A stretch of DNA of 47,868 nucleotides from Microbispora corallina (GTDB lineage Bacteria > Actinomycetota > Actinomycetes > Streptosporangiales > Streptosporangiaceae). Each line of letters opens with the position of its first letter. The first letter of the stretch is position 1. Where the stretch lies: assembly GCF_016863035.1 (NCBI RefSeq), contig NZ_BOOC01000028.1:1-47868 (forward strand), read 5' to 3'. This document shows positions 16,882 to 24,965 of this stretch, one piece after another. The notes beneath the pieces are model-generated. The model searched no databases and was not told the DNA's origin. It was given only the letters and a program-made list of their open reading frames with translations. A program made the position numbers and the translations under genes.

Positions 16882-17166
16882 TCCCGCCACACGATGCTTA
16901 CCGAAGGATCGGCGAGCGTTCTCGAACCATTGACGGTCGGCCCGGGCACGGAGTCCGGGCCGCGCCCGTTCCTCGCCGCCGGGGGTTCGCGGCGCTCCGA
17001 TGACGGCGCCGTGCCGGGGCTTTCGCGTTTCGAGTCGTCGCGCAGGCGGCCTCACGTCTCGGAACCGCACCTTGCGCCAAAGACTTCGCCAACCCCCCGC
17101 GCGGACCGCGGTCCCGGTGCGGCACGGCCCCGATACTCACCCTGTGCTCGACGAACCGCTGACGCC

Positions 17167-17790
17167 ATGAGGACCGCTCTGCGGGCCATCGGCGAGATCG
17201 GCGTGGCCGCCGGCCTGGTGGTCCTGCTCTTCTACGCGTACCTGCTCTGGGGCACCGGCTCCTACACGGAACGGACCCAGCGGGTCCTGCAGCGCGGGCT
17301 CACCCGCGAGCTCGGCTGGAGGCACACCGACGGCCCCGGGCGGATCCGGCTCGGGCACGCCCTCGCCCTGCTGCGGATCCCGCGGCTGGGGGCCAGTTAC
17401 CGGTACGCGATAGTCGAAGGCGTCGGATCTGCCGAGTTGCGCAAGGGCCCCGGCCACTATCCGGGGACGGCGCTGCCCGGCCAAATAGGAAATTTTGTTA
17501 TTTCAGGGCATCGGACAACGTATGGTGCGCCTTTTAACCGTATCGATGAATTGCGGCGCGGCGACGCCATCGTCGTGGAGGCCTCCGACGCCCGCTACAC
17601 CTATCAGGTCGTGCGCACGGAGATCGTCCGGCCGGACGACCTGGACGTCACCGACCCCGTCCCCGGCCGTCCCGCGCAGCGACCCACGCTGGCGCTGATG
17701 ACCATGACCACCTGCCACCCCAAGTTCTCCGCCGGGCAGCGCCTGGTCGTCCAGAGCGAGCTCGTCCGCCGAGAGGAACGCCACGACTGA
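17167..17790 (+). CDS. Class E-type sortase
   Basis: 207 residues. One N-terminal membrane helix (about 10-29) is followed by the sortase beta-barrel. Catalytic residues are visible: His115 in 'VISGHRTTYG', Cys183 in 'TMTTCHPKFS' and Arg192 in 'SAGQRLVV'. 'FNRIDELRRGDAIVV' after the His is typical of actinobacterial class E enzymes. It should cleave LPFTG/LAxTG sorting signals and join the Thr to peptidoglycan. The obvious substrate is the divergent LPFTG protein. The ATG has no strong ribosome site. A 46-residue membrane protein gene follows after 19 bases and is probably co-transcribed. Confidence 0.92.
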   Translation: MRTALRAIGEIGVAAGLVVLLFYAYLLWGTGSYTERTQRVLQRGLTRELGWRHTDGPGRIRLGHALALLRIPRLGASYRYAIVEGVGSAELRKGPGHYPGTALPGQIGNFVISGHRTTYGAPFNRIDELRRGDAIVVEASDARYTYQVVRTEIVRPDDLDVTDPVPGRPAQRPTLALMTMTTCHPKFSAGQRLVVQSELVRREERHD

Positions 17791-17809
17791 TCCGTCAGGA
17801 GACGTGAAC

Positions 17810-17950
17810 GTGTACAGGTACGTCTGGCGCCGGCTGCCCGGGAGCACTCCGTTCCGGCTGCTCATCGCCCTGCTGCTGGCCGCAGCCGTGGCCGCGGCGC
17901 TGTGGTACGTGGTCTTCCCCTGGCTGGCGCCCCGGCTGCCGCTGGAGTGA
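17810..17950 (+). CDS. Small conserved membrane protein (46 aa) next to sortase
   Basis: A 46-residue frame from the GTG at 17810, with AGGAG at 17797-17801 eight bases upstream; another GTG at 17804 is too close. The sequence begins VYRYVWRRLPG, has one helix ('LLIALLLAAAVAAALWYVVF') and ends in a short Pro-rich tail. A basic Tyr-Arg-x-x-Trp-Arg-Arg-Leu-Pro-Gly start, one helix and Phe-Pro-Trp is a pattern I know from small proteins beside class E sortases in actinomycetes; its role is unknown. It could help place the sortase in the membrane. Confidence is good because of the ribosome site, spacing and residue pattern. Confidence 0.75.
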   Translation: MYRYVWRRLPGSTPFRLLIALLLAAAVAAALWYVVFPWLAPRLPLE

Positions 17951-17954
17951 ACGC

Positions 17955-17972
17955 GGGAGGCGGGAGCCTCTC
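17955..17972. terminator. Short hairpin at convergent gene ends
   Basis: A stem of seven pairs (one G-U) around a GGGA loop lies between the small membrane protein gene and the end of the hydrolase gene, touching the hydrolase stop codon. A modest candidate for termination in both directions. Confidence 0.3.
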
Positions 17973-19392
17973 ACCGCCCTCCGGCCGGATCCATCCAGCG
18001 GACCTCGTACGGCTGGAGGGTGACGCCGCCGCCGTCCACGCTGACCGCCTGGACGTCGCCGGTCGTGTTCACCGCGACGATGCGGTGCTCCTGGGCCAGC
18101 GCCCGCACCACCGGCGAGGAGACCGTCACCGGCACGAGCGGGGTGCCCGCGGGGAACCAGTGGGCGAAGTCCTGCAGCAGGCGCAGCGTGGCGGTGGGGG
18201 CGCCGTCGTCGCTGGAGACCAGGCACAGCGGGCAGCCCTCCCGCTTGTCCCTGGGCGCGTAGGTGTCCCAGTACAGCGCGGTCTCGGCGCCGCCGGCGGC
18301 CAGCTCCATCAGCGCGGCCGCGGTGACCGCCACGCGGCGCTCCCCGGTCCACTGCAGGGCCGGGCAGGAGCCGCCGGGGTCGATCGACGAGCAGGGCAGC
18401 GGGTAGAACTCGGCCCACCAGACCGGCAGGCCCGAGCGCTGCCGCAGCCAGCGCGTCACCGCGCCGAACTTGCCGAGCGCGCCGAACTCGTCGGGCTTCA
18501 GCGAGCCGTCGTGCGAGGCCGCGGCGCCGTCGACGACGACGAAGTCGGCGCCCTTCTTGTGCCGCAGCCAGTAGTCCACGGCCTCGACCACCCGGCCGTC
18601 GACCGAGCCCCACGGGCCGCTCACCTCAGACGGGCTGGGCGAGCCCGACACGTAGGTGTCGACGGGGATGTACGGCCCGCCCACCTGGATGCCCGGGTCG
18701 ACGGCCTTGAGCGCGTCGTACACGCGGTTGTAGAGCTCGGTGTAGGCGACCGCGTTCCACTCCCCGTGCCGGTCGTCCCACATGCCCTTGAACTCGTTCC
18801 AGACGATGAACCGGCGCACGTGCGGGTACCGGCGGGCGACGGCCGCGGCGAGCCTGGCGAAGTCGTCGAAGTGCTCCTGGCGGGGCGCGGTCTCGATGAG
18901 GCTCCAGTCGGTCTTGCCCGGCCGGCCGCCCTTCATCCAGTCCGGCGCGCAGCACAGCGTGAGGACGGGCGCCCCTCCGGTGTCGGCCATCAGCTTCACC
19001 CGGGCGTCGAGCGAGGCGAAGTCGAAGACCCCGGGACGGGGCTCGGGGTTGTCCGCGCCGAAGCCCATGACGTGCTGGTTCTGCACGAGCGGCTGCGCCG
19101 CGAGCGCCCGCACGGCCGGCCCGGCGACGCGCTCGTCGTCCCCCGGGGTGTACTGGGTGTGCGTCAGCCCCCAGCGCGGCCACTGGACGGGCTCGGCGGT
19201 GCGGGAGACGGTCAGCGGCGTGACGCGCGCGGCCGCGGCCGCGGACGGGCTCTCCTGCCGGGCGTCCCTGCGCAGCGCGGCGACTCCGAGGATCGCGCCG
19301 GCGCAGACCACGGCGAGCGCCAGCAGGGCCACGGCGACGGGCCAGCGGGGGGATCGGCGTCCGCGCGCATGGCGTCCCCTGCGTCCTCCCAC
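17971..19392 (-). CDS. Secreted or membrane-anchored GH39-like glycoside hydrolase
   Basis: 473 residues. An Arg-rich N-terminus and one hydrophobic segment (19-39) indicate export or membrane anchoring. The catalytic domain is a clan GH-A (beta/alpha)8 barrel: the likely acid/base is Glu200 in 'FIVWNEFKG' and the likely nucleophile Glu328 in 'WWAEFYP'. 'LTLCCAPDWMKGG' (145-156) contains an unusual Cys-Cys pair, and the C-terminal beta domain ends 'PYEVRWM'. GH39-related proteins cut xylosides or other polymer linkages; the substrate is unknown. A close paralogue lies at 29394-30767. It may trim or release the locus polymer. GTG start. Confidence 0.82.
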   Translation of the reverse strand: MGGRRGRHARGRRSPRWPVAVALLALAVVCAGAILGVAALRRDARQESPSAAAAARVTPLTVSRTAEPVQWPRWGLTHTQYTPGDDERVAGPAVRALAAQPLVQNQHVMGFGADNPEPRPGVFDFASLDARVKLMADTGGAPVLTLCCAPDWMKGGRPGKTDWSLIETAPRQEHFDDFARLAAAVARRYPHVRRFIVWNEFKGMWDDRHGEWNAVAYTELYNRVYDALKAVDPGIQVGGPYIPVDTYVSGSPSPSEVSGPWGSVDGRVVEAVDYWLRHKKGADFVVVDGAAASHDGSLKPDEFGALGKFGAVTRWLRQRSGLPVWWAEFYPLPCSSIDPGGSCPALQWTGERRVAVTAAALMELAAGGAETALYWDTYAPRDKREGCPLCLVSSDDGAPTATLRLLQDFAHWFPAGTPLVPVTVSSPVVRALAQEHRIVAVNTTGDVQAVSVDGGGVTLQPYEVRWMDPAGGR

Positions 19393-19555
19393 AGCGGGCC
19401 ACCTTATCGGGGCAGGACGTCCCTCGTGCGCGTTTGGACCGTTTTCGCGCCATCGCTGGCCGGCGTGACTCCGCCCGGCCCGGCGTCCGTCCGGGACGGG
19501 GGCGCGGACGCCCGTTCACGCACCGGGCGGTCGCCGGAGGCGAGAGACTAGGCGG

Positions 19556-20632
19556 GTGCGAATCACGGTGATCCATCCCCGGGAGCTCGGCGAGCCGGAG
19601 CTCGCGCGGTGGCGCAAGTTCCAGGACGCCGACCCCGAGCAGGACAACCCGTTCCTGTGCCCCGAGTTCGTCCGCACGGTCGGCGAGCTGCGGCCGTACG
19701 TGCGGGTGGCCGTCGTCGAGGACGGCTCGGGCATCGGCGGGTTCTTCCCCTTCGAGCGGCACCCGCTCGGCATCGGCAAGCCCGTCGCCGCCGGCCTCAC
19801 CGACCTGCAGGGCATGGTGTACGCGGCGGGGCTGGAGCTGGACGCCCGGGGGCTCCTGCGGGCCGCCGGCCTGTCGGCGTGGGAGTTCGACCACCTGCAC
19901 GTCGGACAGCCCGTGTTCGCCCCCTACCACGGCAGCCGGCACCCCTCCCCGGTCATCGACCTCGACGAGGGCTACGAGGCGTACCTGGCGGGGCTGCGCC
20001 GCCGCTCCCCCACCACGCACCGGATGACCCGGTACAAGCGCAACCGGCTGGGCCGCGAGGTCGGCGAGGTGCGCCACGTGGCGGAGTCCGGCGACACGGC
20101 GGCGCTGCACGAGCTGCTGAAGTGGAAGTCCGCGCAGTACCGGCGCACCGGCCGCACCGACCGCTTCGCCCACCCGTGGATCGTCGAGCTCGTCGAGCGG
20201 CTGCACGCCCTGCGCACCGACCGCTTCGCGGGCAGCCTGTCGCTGCTGTACGCCGGCGACGAGGTGGTCGCCGGGCACTTCGGCCTGCGGACCGGCAGCC
20301 AGCTGTGCACGTGGTTCCCGGCGTACGACGTCCGCTTCGGCAAGTACTCCCCCGGCCTGCTGCAGCACCTCGGGATGGCGGAGGACTTCGCCGCCATGGG
20401 CCTGCGCCACATCGACATGGGCCGCGGCGAGAAGGACTACAAGGAGAGCCTGAAGACCCGCGACCTGGAGGTGGCCGAGGGCCGGGTGGCCCGGGCGACG
20501 CCAGGCGCGGCCGCGCACTGGCTGCTGCGGGTGCCCCCGCGTGCGCTGCGCAACACGGTCCTGGCCACGCCGTTCCTGCGTGACCAGGCCGACCGCGTGC
20601 TGAAGGGGTACGCCAGGCTGGTCAGAAAGTGA
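19556..20632 (+). CDS. GNAT-fold acyltransferase, CelD/FemAB type
   Basis: 358 residues. 'FFPFERHPLG' near residue 65, the central 'WKSAQYRRTGRTDRFAHPW', and 'YAGDEVVAGHFGLR' plus 'FPAYDVRFGKYSPGLL' are the hallmarks of the CelD/BcsL acetyltransferase domain found in polysaccharide loci and distantly related to FemAB. Such enzymes transfer acyl or aminoacyl groups to a glycan or lipid-linked sugar. GTG start with a GGCGG sequence directly before it; there is no spaced ribosome site, so it may be leaderless. It overlaps the end of the P450 gene by 11 bases, tail to tail. A paralogue lies beyond the P450. Confidence 0.85.
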   Translation: MRITVIHPRELGEPELARWRKFQDADPEQDNPFLCPEFVRTVGELRPYVRVAVVEDGSGIGGFFPFERHPLGIGKPVAAGLTDLQGMVYAAGLELDARGLLRAAGLSAWEFDHLHVGQPVFAPYHGSRHPSPVIDLDEGYEAYLAGLRRRSPTTHRMTRYKRNRLGREVGEVRHVAESGDTAALHELLKWKSAQYRRTGRTDRFAHPWIVELVERLHALRTDRFAGSLSLLYAGDEVVAGHFGLRTGSQLCTWFPAYDVRFGKYSPGLLQHLGMAEDFAAMGLRHIDMGRGEKDYKESLKTRDLEVAEGRVARATPGAAAHWLLRVPPRALRNTVLATPFLRDQADRVLKGYARLVRK

Positions 20633-21863
20633 CGGGCAGCCGCCGGACCGCGTTGTTGAACGTCGACACCATGGGCACCGGCGGCGCCGCGAGCCGCAGG
20701 CCGGGCAGCCGCGTGTACAGCTCGCGCAGCAGCACGGTCAGCTCGCGCTTGGCGAGGTGGGCGCCGAGGCAGTAGTGGGCCCCCGGGCCGCCGAAGCTCA
20801 CGTGCGGGTTGGGCCCGCGGGTGATGTCGAAGACGTCCGGGTCGGTGAACACCTGCTCGTCGCGGTTGGCCGAGTTGTAGAACATCACGACCTTGTCTCC
20901 GGGGACGAGCGGCTGGCCGCGCAGCTCGTGCTCGGCGACGACGGTCCGCTGGAGCTGGGTGATCGGCGACGCGTACCGGACGATCTCGTCGACCGCGCCG
21001 GAGATGTGGGCGTCGTAGTCGGACAGCAGCAGCTCGCGCTGCTCGGGGTGCTCGCTGAGCAGCGTCACCGCGTGGGACAGCGTGTGGCCGGGCGTGTCGA
21101 TGCCGGCGACGACCAGCAGCAGGAAGAACGCGCCCAGCTCCGTGCCGGTCAGGCGCTCGCCGTTCACGTCGGCGTTGGCCAGCGCGGAGATCACGTCGTC
21201 GCCCGGCTCCCTGCGGCGCTCCTTGCCGAGGCCGATGACGAGGTTGCGCAGCCCGAACGTCGCGCGCGTGTTGCGGACGGCGTGACGGAGCATGCCCTTC
21301 GGGTCGCTGCGGACGGCCTGGTACTCCACCGTGTCCCTGACCCAGCCCAGCACCTTCTCCCGGTGCTCCTCGGGGATGCCCAGCAGGTCGCACACGACGT
21401 GGGTGGTGAAGGTCTGGGCGACCAGCTCGACGAAGTCGCCGGGACCCGCCTTGGCCAGCTCGGCCACGGCCGTCTCGGCCCGCCGCTGCATCAGGCCCTC
21501 CAGCCGCTGCATCATGCGGGGGGCGAACGCGCGGGAGACGATCCGGCGCAGCCGGGTGTGCTCGGGCGCGTCCATGTTCTCCAGCGAGTCGCCGTAGATG
21601 TGCTTGACCCATTTGGGCGGCTCGGGATTGGTGACGGCCGGGCTGTTGGCGAAGACGGCCGCGTTGCGGCTCGCCTCGACGACGTCGGTGTGCCTGACGG
21701 CCGCGTAGAAGCCCCGGCCGGAACGTGCCAGGGGAACCTTGGGCTGGGAGAAGAAGACGGGACGCTCCTGCCGCCGGAGCCACGCGAAGGCCTCGGCCCG
21801 CTCGGCGGCGGGCCGCTCCCAGAAGTCCAGCCTCGCGATGTCGAGATCGGCGATGACGGTCAC
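20622..21863 (-). CDS. Cytochrome P450
   Basis: 413 residues, full length for a bacterial P450. The I-helix oxygen-binding motif 'AGIDTPGH' is at 253-260 (Pro where many have Thr-Thr), the K-helix Glu293-x-x-Arg296 in 'DEIVRYASP', and the heme thiolate Cys365 in 'FGGPGAHYCLGAHLAKREL'. It is soluble, so it needs separate ferredoxin partners; none are in the window. It lies antisense between two paralogous acyltransferase genes, so it may hydroxylate the acyl group they transfer, but that is inference. GTG start at 21863. Substrate not predictable. Confidence 0.95.
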   Translation of the reverse strand: MTVIADLDIARLDFWERPAAERAEAFAWLRRQERPVFFSQPKVPLARSGRGFYAAVRHTDVVEASRNAAVFANSPAVTNPEPPKWVKHIYGDSLENMDAPEHTRLRRIVSRAFAPRMMQRLEGLMQRRAETAVAELAKAGPGDFVELVAQTFTTHVVCDLLGIPEEHREKVLGWVRDTVEYQAVRSDPKGMLRHAVRNTRATFGLRNLVIGLGKERRREPGDDVISALANADVNGERLTGTELGAFFLLLVVAGIDTPGHTLSHAVTLLSEHPEQRELLLSDYDAHISGAVDEIVRYASPITQLQRTVVAEHELRGQPLVPGDKVVMFYNSANRDEQVFTDPDVFDITRGPNPHVSFGGPGAHYCLGAHLAKRELTVLLRELYTRLPGLRLAAPPVPMVSTFNNAVRRLPVTF

Positions 21864-21966
21864 GTCACTAGCGTCCCACAGATGATCCCCCGCCCATTGC
21901 CCGATACGGGGGCCGGCTTGACCCTAGGATGGGTGCCTTCCCCAGCGCTGTCTTGTGAAGGATCCC

Positions 21967-23049
21967 ATGCAGATCACCGTCATCCGTCCCGGCGAGCTCG
22001 GCCCCGCGGAGATCGCCGGGTGGCGGGCGATGCAGGAGGCCCAGCCGCACCTGGCCAGCCCGTTCCTCGCCCCGGAGTTCACGGTGGCCGCCGGCGAGGT
22101 GCGGCGGGACGCGTTCGTCGCGGTCCTGAGCGAGGGCGGCCGGACGGTGGGCTTCTTCCCGTTCGAGCGGCACCCGATGGGCGTGGGCCGGCCGATCGCC
22201 GGGTGGGTGTCGTTCGCGCAGGGCGTCGTCCATGCGCCGGGCGTGACGTTCGACGCCCGCACGCTGCTCAAGGGCGCCGGGCTCGACGTCTGGGAGTTCG
22301 AGTTCCTCGTCGGCGGCCAGCCGTGGTTCGCGCCGTACGCGACGCTGGAGGCCGAGTCGGTGCTCATCGACGTGTCGGCGGGGTACGACGCGTACCTGGA
22401 GCAGGTGAAGGCCAACGGCCCCCGCACGATCAAGACGGCGATGACCCGGCTGCGCAAGCTCGGCCGGGAGAACGGCGACCTGCGCGTCGAGCTGCACTCC
22501 GAGAACGCCGACGACCTGCGCCGCGTCATCGAGTGGAAGTCGGCGCAGTACCGCAGGATCGGGCGGCCCGACCGCTTCGCCCAGCCCTGGGTGGTCGAGC
22601 TGGTGGAGCGGCTGCACACGGCCCGCGCGCCCGGCTGCTCCGGCGCGCTCACCATGCTCTACGCGGGCGACAAGCCGATCGCGGGGCACATCGGCCTGCG
22701 CTCGGACACGCTGCTCGCCGGCTGGTTCCCCGCCTACGACGCCGACTACTCGAAGTACTCCCCCGGGCTGCTCCAGCACCTGCTGATGGCCAAGGCCGCG
22801 GCCGAGGACGGCATCCTCCAGATGGACTGGAGCACCAGCAAGGGCGACGACTACAAGCAGACGCTGCGGACCGGCGGCCACATGGTGGCGGAGGGCTGCG
22901 CCCGCCGCCGCTCGGCCGGGGCCGCGCTGTACTGGGCCAGGAACACCCCGGTCCGCCGGGCCCGGCAGCTCGTGCTCGACAGCCCGCGCCTGCACGGCCT
23001 GGCCGACCGGCTCATGCGCCGGTACGGCAGCCTGCGCGGCGGGTCCTGA
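21967..23049 (+). CDS. GNAT-fold acyltransferase, CelD/FemAB type (paralogue)
   Basis: 360 residues from the ATG at 21967, with AAGGA at 21958-21962 four bases upstream; a GTG at 21955 is less likely. It matches the protein at 19556 block by block: 'FFPFERHPMG', 'WKSAQYRRIGRPDRFAQPW', 'YAGDKPIAGHIGLR' and 'FPAYDADYSKYSPGLLQH'. It differs at the end, 'DWSTSKGDDYKQTLRTGG' against 'DMGRGEKDYKESLKTRD'. It likely arose by tandem duplication before or around insertion of the P450 gene. A glycan or lipid-linked sugar acyltransferase role is inferred from the family and the locus. Confidence 0.86.
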   Translation: MQITVIRPGELGPAEIAGWRAMQEAQPHLASPFLAPEFTVAAGEVRRDAFVAVLSEGGRTVGFFPFERHPMGVGRPIAGWVSFAQGVVHAPGVTFDARTLLKGAGLDVWEFEFLVGGQPWFAPYATLEAESVLIDVSAGYDAYLEQVKANGPRTIKTAMTRLRKLGRENGDLRVELHSENADDLRRVIEWKSAQYRRIGRPDRFAQPWVVELVERLHTARAPGCSGALTMLYAGDKPIAGHIGLRSDTLLAGWFPAYDADYSKYSPGLLQHLLMAKAAAEDGILQMDWSTSKGDDYKQTLRTGGHMVAEGCARRRSAGAALYWARNTPVRRARQLVLDSPRLHGLADRLMRRYGSLRGGS

Positions 23050-23199
23050 CGCCGTCCGGTAAGTCGACTTTCCGCTCCGCGCCGGGGGGCGGTAACTCCT
23101 TACCCAGAAATTTCGGGATAAGCAGAGTTACCGAGGCGAATGTGGCTGATGGGAGTACACGGAGGCGACCGTCGGATCACGATGACATAACGAGCGCCT

Positions 23200-23231
23200 G
23201 TGAGCGGAACGAACGCTCACGTAGACTCGTC
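23200..23231 (+). promoter_or_regulatory. Operator-like palindrome and promoter of the deacetylase gene
   Basis: A perfect inverted repeat, gtgagcg (23200-23206) and cgctcac (23214-23220), with a 7-base spacer lies immediately before TAGACT (23222-23227). TAGACT ends 6 bases before the GTG start, the layout of a leaderless promoter. The same stretch also contains GGAAC (23206-23210), 17 bases, then CGTC (23228-23231), which resembles an ECF sigma promoter. Either reading places the palindrome over the polymerase site. Confidence 0.55.
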
Positions 23232-23233
23232 GA

Positions 23234-24010
23234 GTGTCTGCGATCTGGATGTATCACTCGATCGACCACTACACATTCGACCCCTATTCCATAACCGTCG
23301 ATCCCGACACCTTCGAGGCCCAGATCAGGTGGCTCTACAAGCGGGGCAAGCGCGGGGTCTCGACACGCGAACTGCTGGCGGCCGGCAGCACCGGCGACCT
23401 GGTCGCGCTGACGTTCGACGACGGGTACGCCGACTTCCTGGACCACGCGCTGCCCGTCCTGCGCCGGTACGGGTTCACCGCGAGCCTGTACATCGTGCCG
23501 GGGCTGCTGGGCGACCACAACGCGTGGGACCAGCCCGGTCCGCGCAAGCGGCTGATGACGGCCGACGAGCTGCGCACGGTGTCCGACGAGGGCATGGAGA
23601 TCGGCTCCCACGGGCTGACCCACACGGCGCTCACCACGCTGCCGGACGAGGCGCTGAAGCACGAGCTGGCCCACAGCCGGGACATCCTGCGGGACATCAC
23701 GGGCCAGCCCGCCGACGGCATCTGCTATCCCTACGGCTTCGCGGACGCCCGGGTGCTGGAGGCCGTGCGGGCGGCCGGATACCGCTACGGCTGCGTGACC
23801 GTCGACTCCCACCCCCAGGAGGCGCCCTACGCCTACCGGCGGGCGTGCATCGGCAACTATGGCCCGTTCCGGCTGCGCGCGGCCCCGGCGGAGACCCGGC
23901 TGCGCGTCCTCCTGCGGCGGCTCCGGCCGGTGCGGGCCGTCGGCCACATCGCGGCCGTCCCCCCGCTGCTGGAGGGCCTCGCCCACCTCGGGGACCACGT
24001 CCCGCTGTGA
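23234..24010 (+). CDS. Polysaccharide deacetylase (NodB/CE4 family)
   Basis: 258 residues. 'WMYHSID' opens the domain. The CE4 metal and catalytic motifs are Asp62-Asp63 in 'TFDDGYADF' and His126/His130 in 'GSHGLTHTAL', followed by 'CYPYGFADARVLEAV'. It should remove N- or O-acetyl groups from a polysaccharide. No signal peptide is visible, so it acts either in the cytoplasm on the lipid-linked unit or outside through an unusual route. The GTG at 23234 has no ribosome site and sits 6 bases after TAGACT, suggesting a leaderless message. It converges with the GT2 gene, 16 bases apart. Confidence 0.9.
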   Translation: MSAIWMYHSIDHYTFDPYSITVDPDTFEAQIRWLYKRGKRGVSTRELLAAGSTGDLVALTFDDGYADFLDHALPVLRRYGFTASLYIVPGLLGDHNAWDQPGPRKRLMTADELRTVSDEGMEIGSHGLTHTALTTLPDEALKHELAHSRDILRDITGQPADGICYPYGFADARVLEAVRAAGYRYGCVTVDSHPQEAPYAYRRACIGNYGPFRLRAAPAETRLRVLLRRLRPVRAVGHIAAVPPLLEGLAHLGDHVPL

Positions 24011-24026
24011 CCCCCGGGGCCGCCCC

Positions 24027-24965
24027 TCAGGAGGTGGCGCCCGCGGCGTCGAGGTGACGCTGCACCCACGAGCGCGAGACGGCCCCCAGCGCGAGCGCCG
24101 TGACGACGTACGACCGGACCTCCAGCGGGCTCGCCAGGAACGACCGGCGGGCCCACCGGAGGGCGTTGCGCCGTTCGCCGTACATGCTCCAGGCCAGGCC
24201 GATCTGGCCGGCGAGCCGGGCGAAGCCCCTGCGCTCGGTGAAGAACTCGGGGTAGGTGGCGAGCAGCCACTCGTTGGCCGTGGCGATCGTGGCCCAGCGC
24301 CCATTGAAGTGGGACCGCCTGCCGTGGACGCGGACGCGCACGCCGACCTCGGGCACGTACACGATCGGCGCGTGCCGGGCGGCCCGCAGCAGCATGTCGT
24401 AGTCTTCGGCGAAGCCGCCGGGGATGTCCTCGGAGAACAGGCCGATCGGGCCGAGCAACCCCTCCCGCCTTACGAGGAAGGAGTCGGTGCAGGCCTGCTT
24501 CACCCGGGACTCGAGCAGGTCGGCGTGCGCGATCTGCGGCTTGTGCCACAGGCAGGTGCTGGTCCGGTCGCCGTAGTCGGTCTCGGCGCCGCAGGAGGCG
24601 AACAGCGCCCGCGGGTTGCCGGTCAGCGCCGCGACCTGGCTGGACAGCTTCCCCGGCAGCCATACGTCGTCGTCGTCGCAGAACCCGACCAGTTCGGAGG
24701 AGGTGGCGAGGATGCCGGCGTTGCGACTGGCCGACGACCCCGGACCGCGGTCGCCGCGCATCACCCGGACCTCGCGGGGATGGGGCGAGGCGTCCCGGGC
24801 GCGCTCGGCGAGGGCCGCGTCGGGCTCCGCCCGGTCGTAGACGACCATCACGGTGACGGGGCCCGGATAGTCCTGCCGGACGATGGAGTCGACGGCTTCC
24901 GTGAGCAATTCGGCGCGGTCACCACGGGTGGAAACAATGGCGTCGACAGAAGGCATGTCGCTCAT
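24027..24965 (-). CDS. Glycosyltransferase family 2
   Basis: 312 residues, GT-A fold. 'VDAIVSTRGDRAELLTEAVD' is the nucleotide-binding start. 'GSSASRNAGILATSSELVGF' leads into the metal-binding Asp cluster 'CDDDDVWLPGKL', and 'PGGFAEDYDMLLRAARH' carries the catalytic-base Glu-Asp. The C-terminal quarter is basic and helical without a clear membrane segment. It should be an inverting transferase that adds one sugar to the repeat unit. It closes the polysaccharide locus on this side. TAGCAT lies 8 bases before the ATG, consistent with near-leaderless transcription. Confidence 0.92.
   Translation of the reverse strand: MSDMPSVDAIVSTRGDRAELLTEAVDSIVRQDYPGPVTVMVVYDRAEPDAALAERARDASPHPREVRVMRGDRGPGSSASRNAGILATSSELVGFCDDDDVWLPGKLSSQVAALTGNPRALFASCGAETDYGDRTSTCLWHKPQIAHADLLESRVKQACTDSFLVRREGLLGPIGLFSEDIPGGFAEDYDMLLRAARHAPIVYVPEVGVRVRVHGRRSHFNGRWATIATANEWLLATYPEFFTERRGFARLAGQIGLAWSMYGERRNALRWARRSFLASPLEVRSYVVTALALGAVSRSWVQRHLDAAGATS

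Larger units (their letters stand above)
16792..17166. other. Divergent intergenic region between LPFTG protein and sortase
   Basis: 375 bases holding the promoter and leader hairpin listed separately for the leftward gene. I see no clear promoter or strong ribosome site for the sortase gene. No small gene is supported. Confidence 0.5.

Noticed and set aside
15373..17790. Very long rightward open frame covering the DUF4012 and LPFTG genes
   Set aside because: Only the part from 17167 (sortase) is a real protein. The rest is low-complexity Arg/Pro/Ala sequence antisense to two well-supported genes, a usual artefact of high GC.
20757..23294. Long rightward frame across the P450 and second acyltransferase
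   Set aside because: It is composed of antisense and shifted readings of those genes and shows no family features.
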